This document shows positions 62,661 through 64,000 of a stretch of DNA of 64,000 nucleotides, one piece after another. The DNA is taken from positions 2,111,001 through 2,175,000 of the forward strand of contig JAPFBL010000003.1 of NCBI GenBank assembly GCA_026182355.1. The letters run 5' to 3'. The position numbers and the translations under genes are program-made. The notes beneath the pieces were generated by a model. It saw only the letters and a list, made by a program, of their open reading frames with translations. It did no database searches and was not told where the DNA came from. How positions within the stretch are numbered: the stretch's first letter is position 1; every line of letters begins with the position of its first letter. The DNA comes from Hermatobates lingyangjiaoensis. Taxonomy: Eukaryota; Arthropoda; Insecta; Hemiptera; Hermatobatidae.

Positions 62661-64000
62661 TATTCCTCTCTTAGATAACAGCAATCCATTTTATAGTTTC
62701 TGGATTAACTTAACTTTATATTAGTGTTGGTTAATCAATTCGAAGATGTCTATCATGAACACGATCCATACTCATGAACCAAGTTAAAGTGTCTCCTTTA
62801 AGACTTTAACATTTTTCTATTAATAAAATTTAATAAAACGACAACAAAAGTACTAAGATTAAATATAATAGAGGAGTTTAAATATATAAACAAAACTGAT
62901 AATTTATTAAATGAACATATTAATCATCAAACGGATATACTATTTAAACCAATAACAATATTCAAAAGACTACTGGACGAACCTGATAAAAGAATAACAT
63001 CAAATTATAAGTAAATAATAATACTGATATAATAATAGGAAATTTAGGTATATATTGGCACTGTTCATTAGGGATGTATTGACAGTCAGTATCATTCGAC
63101 TATAATCAGTCACACTTGAAGATTCACTACGTGCGAAAGTGGCAGGCGTCTACAAAAACGACTCACAAGTTATGACGGACTTTAATAATAATATGATGTT
63201 TACTAACCTCTGTAGCGCTAACAATATACATCATGTATATTAATTAAACCCAATTTTAGTTTGTATGCGTAATCCTATGTGGCATAAAAATTTTGGAACA
63301 CGTCTTTATAATATATAACAAACCATATATGGCTTTTCAATGACAACATGAGTCTCCATGTCTGCATTAAAAGGATACACAAATAGGATAGGAAATAACT
63401 ATATCACTATGTTTCCGGAACACATCCTTCATCAAGAGTAAGTTCAAGGAATATAACTGGTGTTATCAGTCAGTCAGTGAATCTCTAACAGTGTCGCTAA
63501 CCATCTGTTAATTATATTTCAATCACAAATTTTCCTGTTTTTACTATTTTGTCTACACTATATCCCCATTTGGTCATTTATAAGACTAATGAATGAATAA
63601 AAACTAATGACAAACAAAAAAGTAAATTCAATCTATATTCGATCCGTAACGGTCCCCTAAACAGGATCGTACCCGAGCGATAAGTTTTAGTCAATTTTAT
63701 AATTCTATACTTCTGGTATATTTATTACAATTCTAGACCATAAGTTGTAGAATTTAACGAGTAAAACTTACCCATAAACATTTACTTTAAGTAAAGTAGA
63801 TTATAAAGAATAATCATGCAAAACTTGTTAAATATATACAAAGTCTTCAAAGTACTTCCATTGATGTCCCCAAGACCCTATGATTTTCGTGATAATATCG
63901 TGTGCTGGTGACAGCGTGGTATGTATGTATGATTATGTGTAACCAAATCACATAAAACGTGTGAAAATCGAAGAAACCAAAAATAAAACACACATTAAGA
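62661..64000. other. Unassigned AT-rich interval
   Basis: No gene or complete element was recognised. CTTTAAGTAAAGTAG at 63785-63799 is reminiscent of the hairpin terminus of the 1.6 kb family but stands alone. Confidence 0.3.

Overview
The window is AT-rich animal nuclear DNA. It holds small exons with GT/AG borders, kilobase introns and dense mobile-element debris. I see no bacterial operons, rRNA or CRISPR. The one host gene I can name is the cAMP-dependent protein kinase type I regulatory subunit (PKA-RI), whose reading is strongly insect-like. An insect, possibly a hemipteran, is my inference only; no species can be assigned.

Host genes. PKA-RI runs on the minus strand with six coding exons: 34053-34211, 23319-23519, 19996-20215, 17914-18117, 16690-16777 and 8144-8228. 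All five junctions keep the frame. Together they give about 318 codons, from the inhibitor linker through both cAMP-binding domains to the stop. The N-terminal docking and dimerisation exon (about 60 residues) was not found and probably lies beyond position 64000. A decayed copy of the last exon sits in the last intron at 8858-8911. A convergent plus-strand gene ends in an unrecognised terminal exon at 2104-2438, with AATAAA about 75 bases after its stop.

Mobile elements. A family of about 1.62-1.65 kb without detectable coding capacity is present as one clean copy (35463-37115), one copy carrying a second full copy inserted in reverse at its internal T-tract (10342-13587), an older copy (30726-31978) and fragments. 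Penelope-like elements (PLEs) are represented by decayed C-terminal coding pieces at 21600-23064, 56741-57560, 57727-57798 and inside the palindrome at 58281-58798. They are also represented by several families of non-coding ends arranged as inverted pairs beside TA microsatellites. There are also a tRNA-derived SINE with an exact 11-base target duplication (3526-4044), remnants of non-LTR retrotransposons (14040-14660, 46128-46670, 61490-62660), a foldback element (24055-26222) and several further inverted or tandem repeats.

Main point of interest. The PLE ends share a layout resembling a hammerhead ribozyme: a short stem strand, CTGANGA, a hairpin, GAAA, then the partner strand. It occurs in at least six sequence-distinct sets, mostly inside near-perfect palindromes in the TA-rich interval 54.6-59.2 kb and at 28.5 kb. 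PLE coding remnants in the same interval support the assignment. Ribozyme function is inference.
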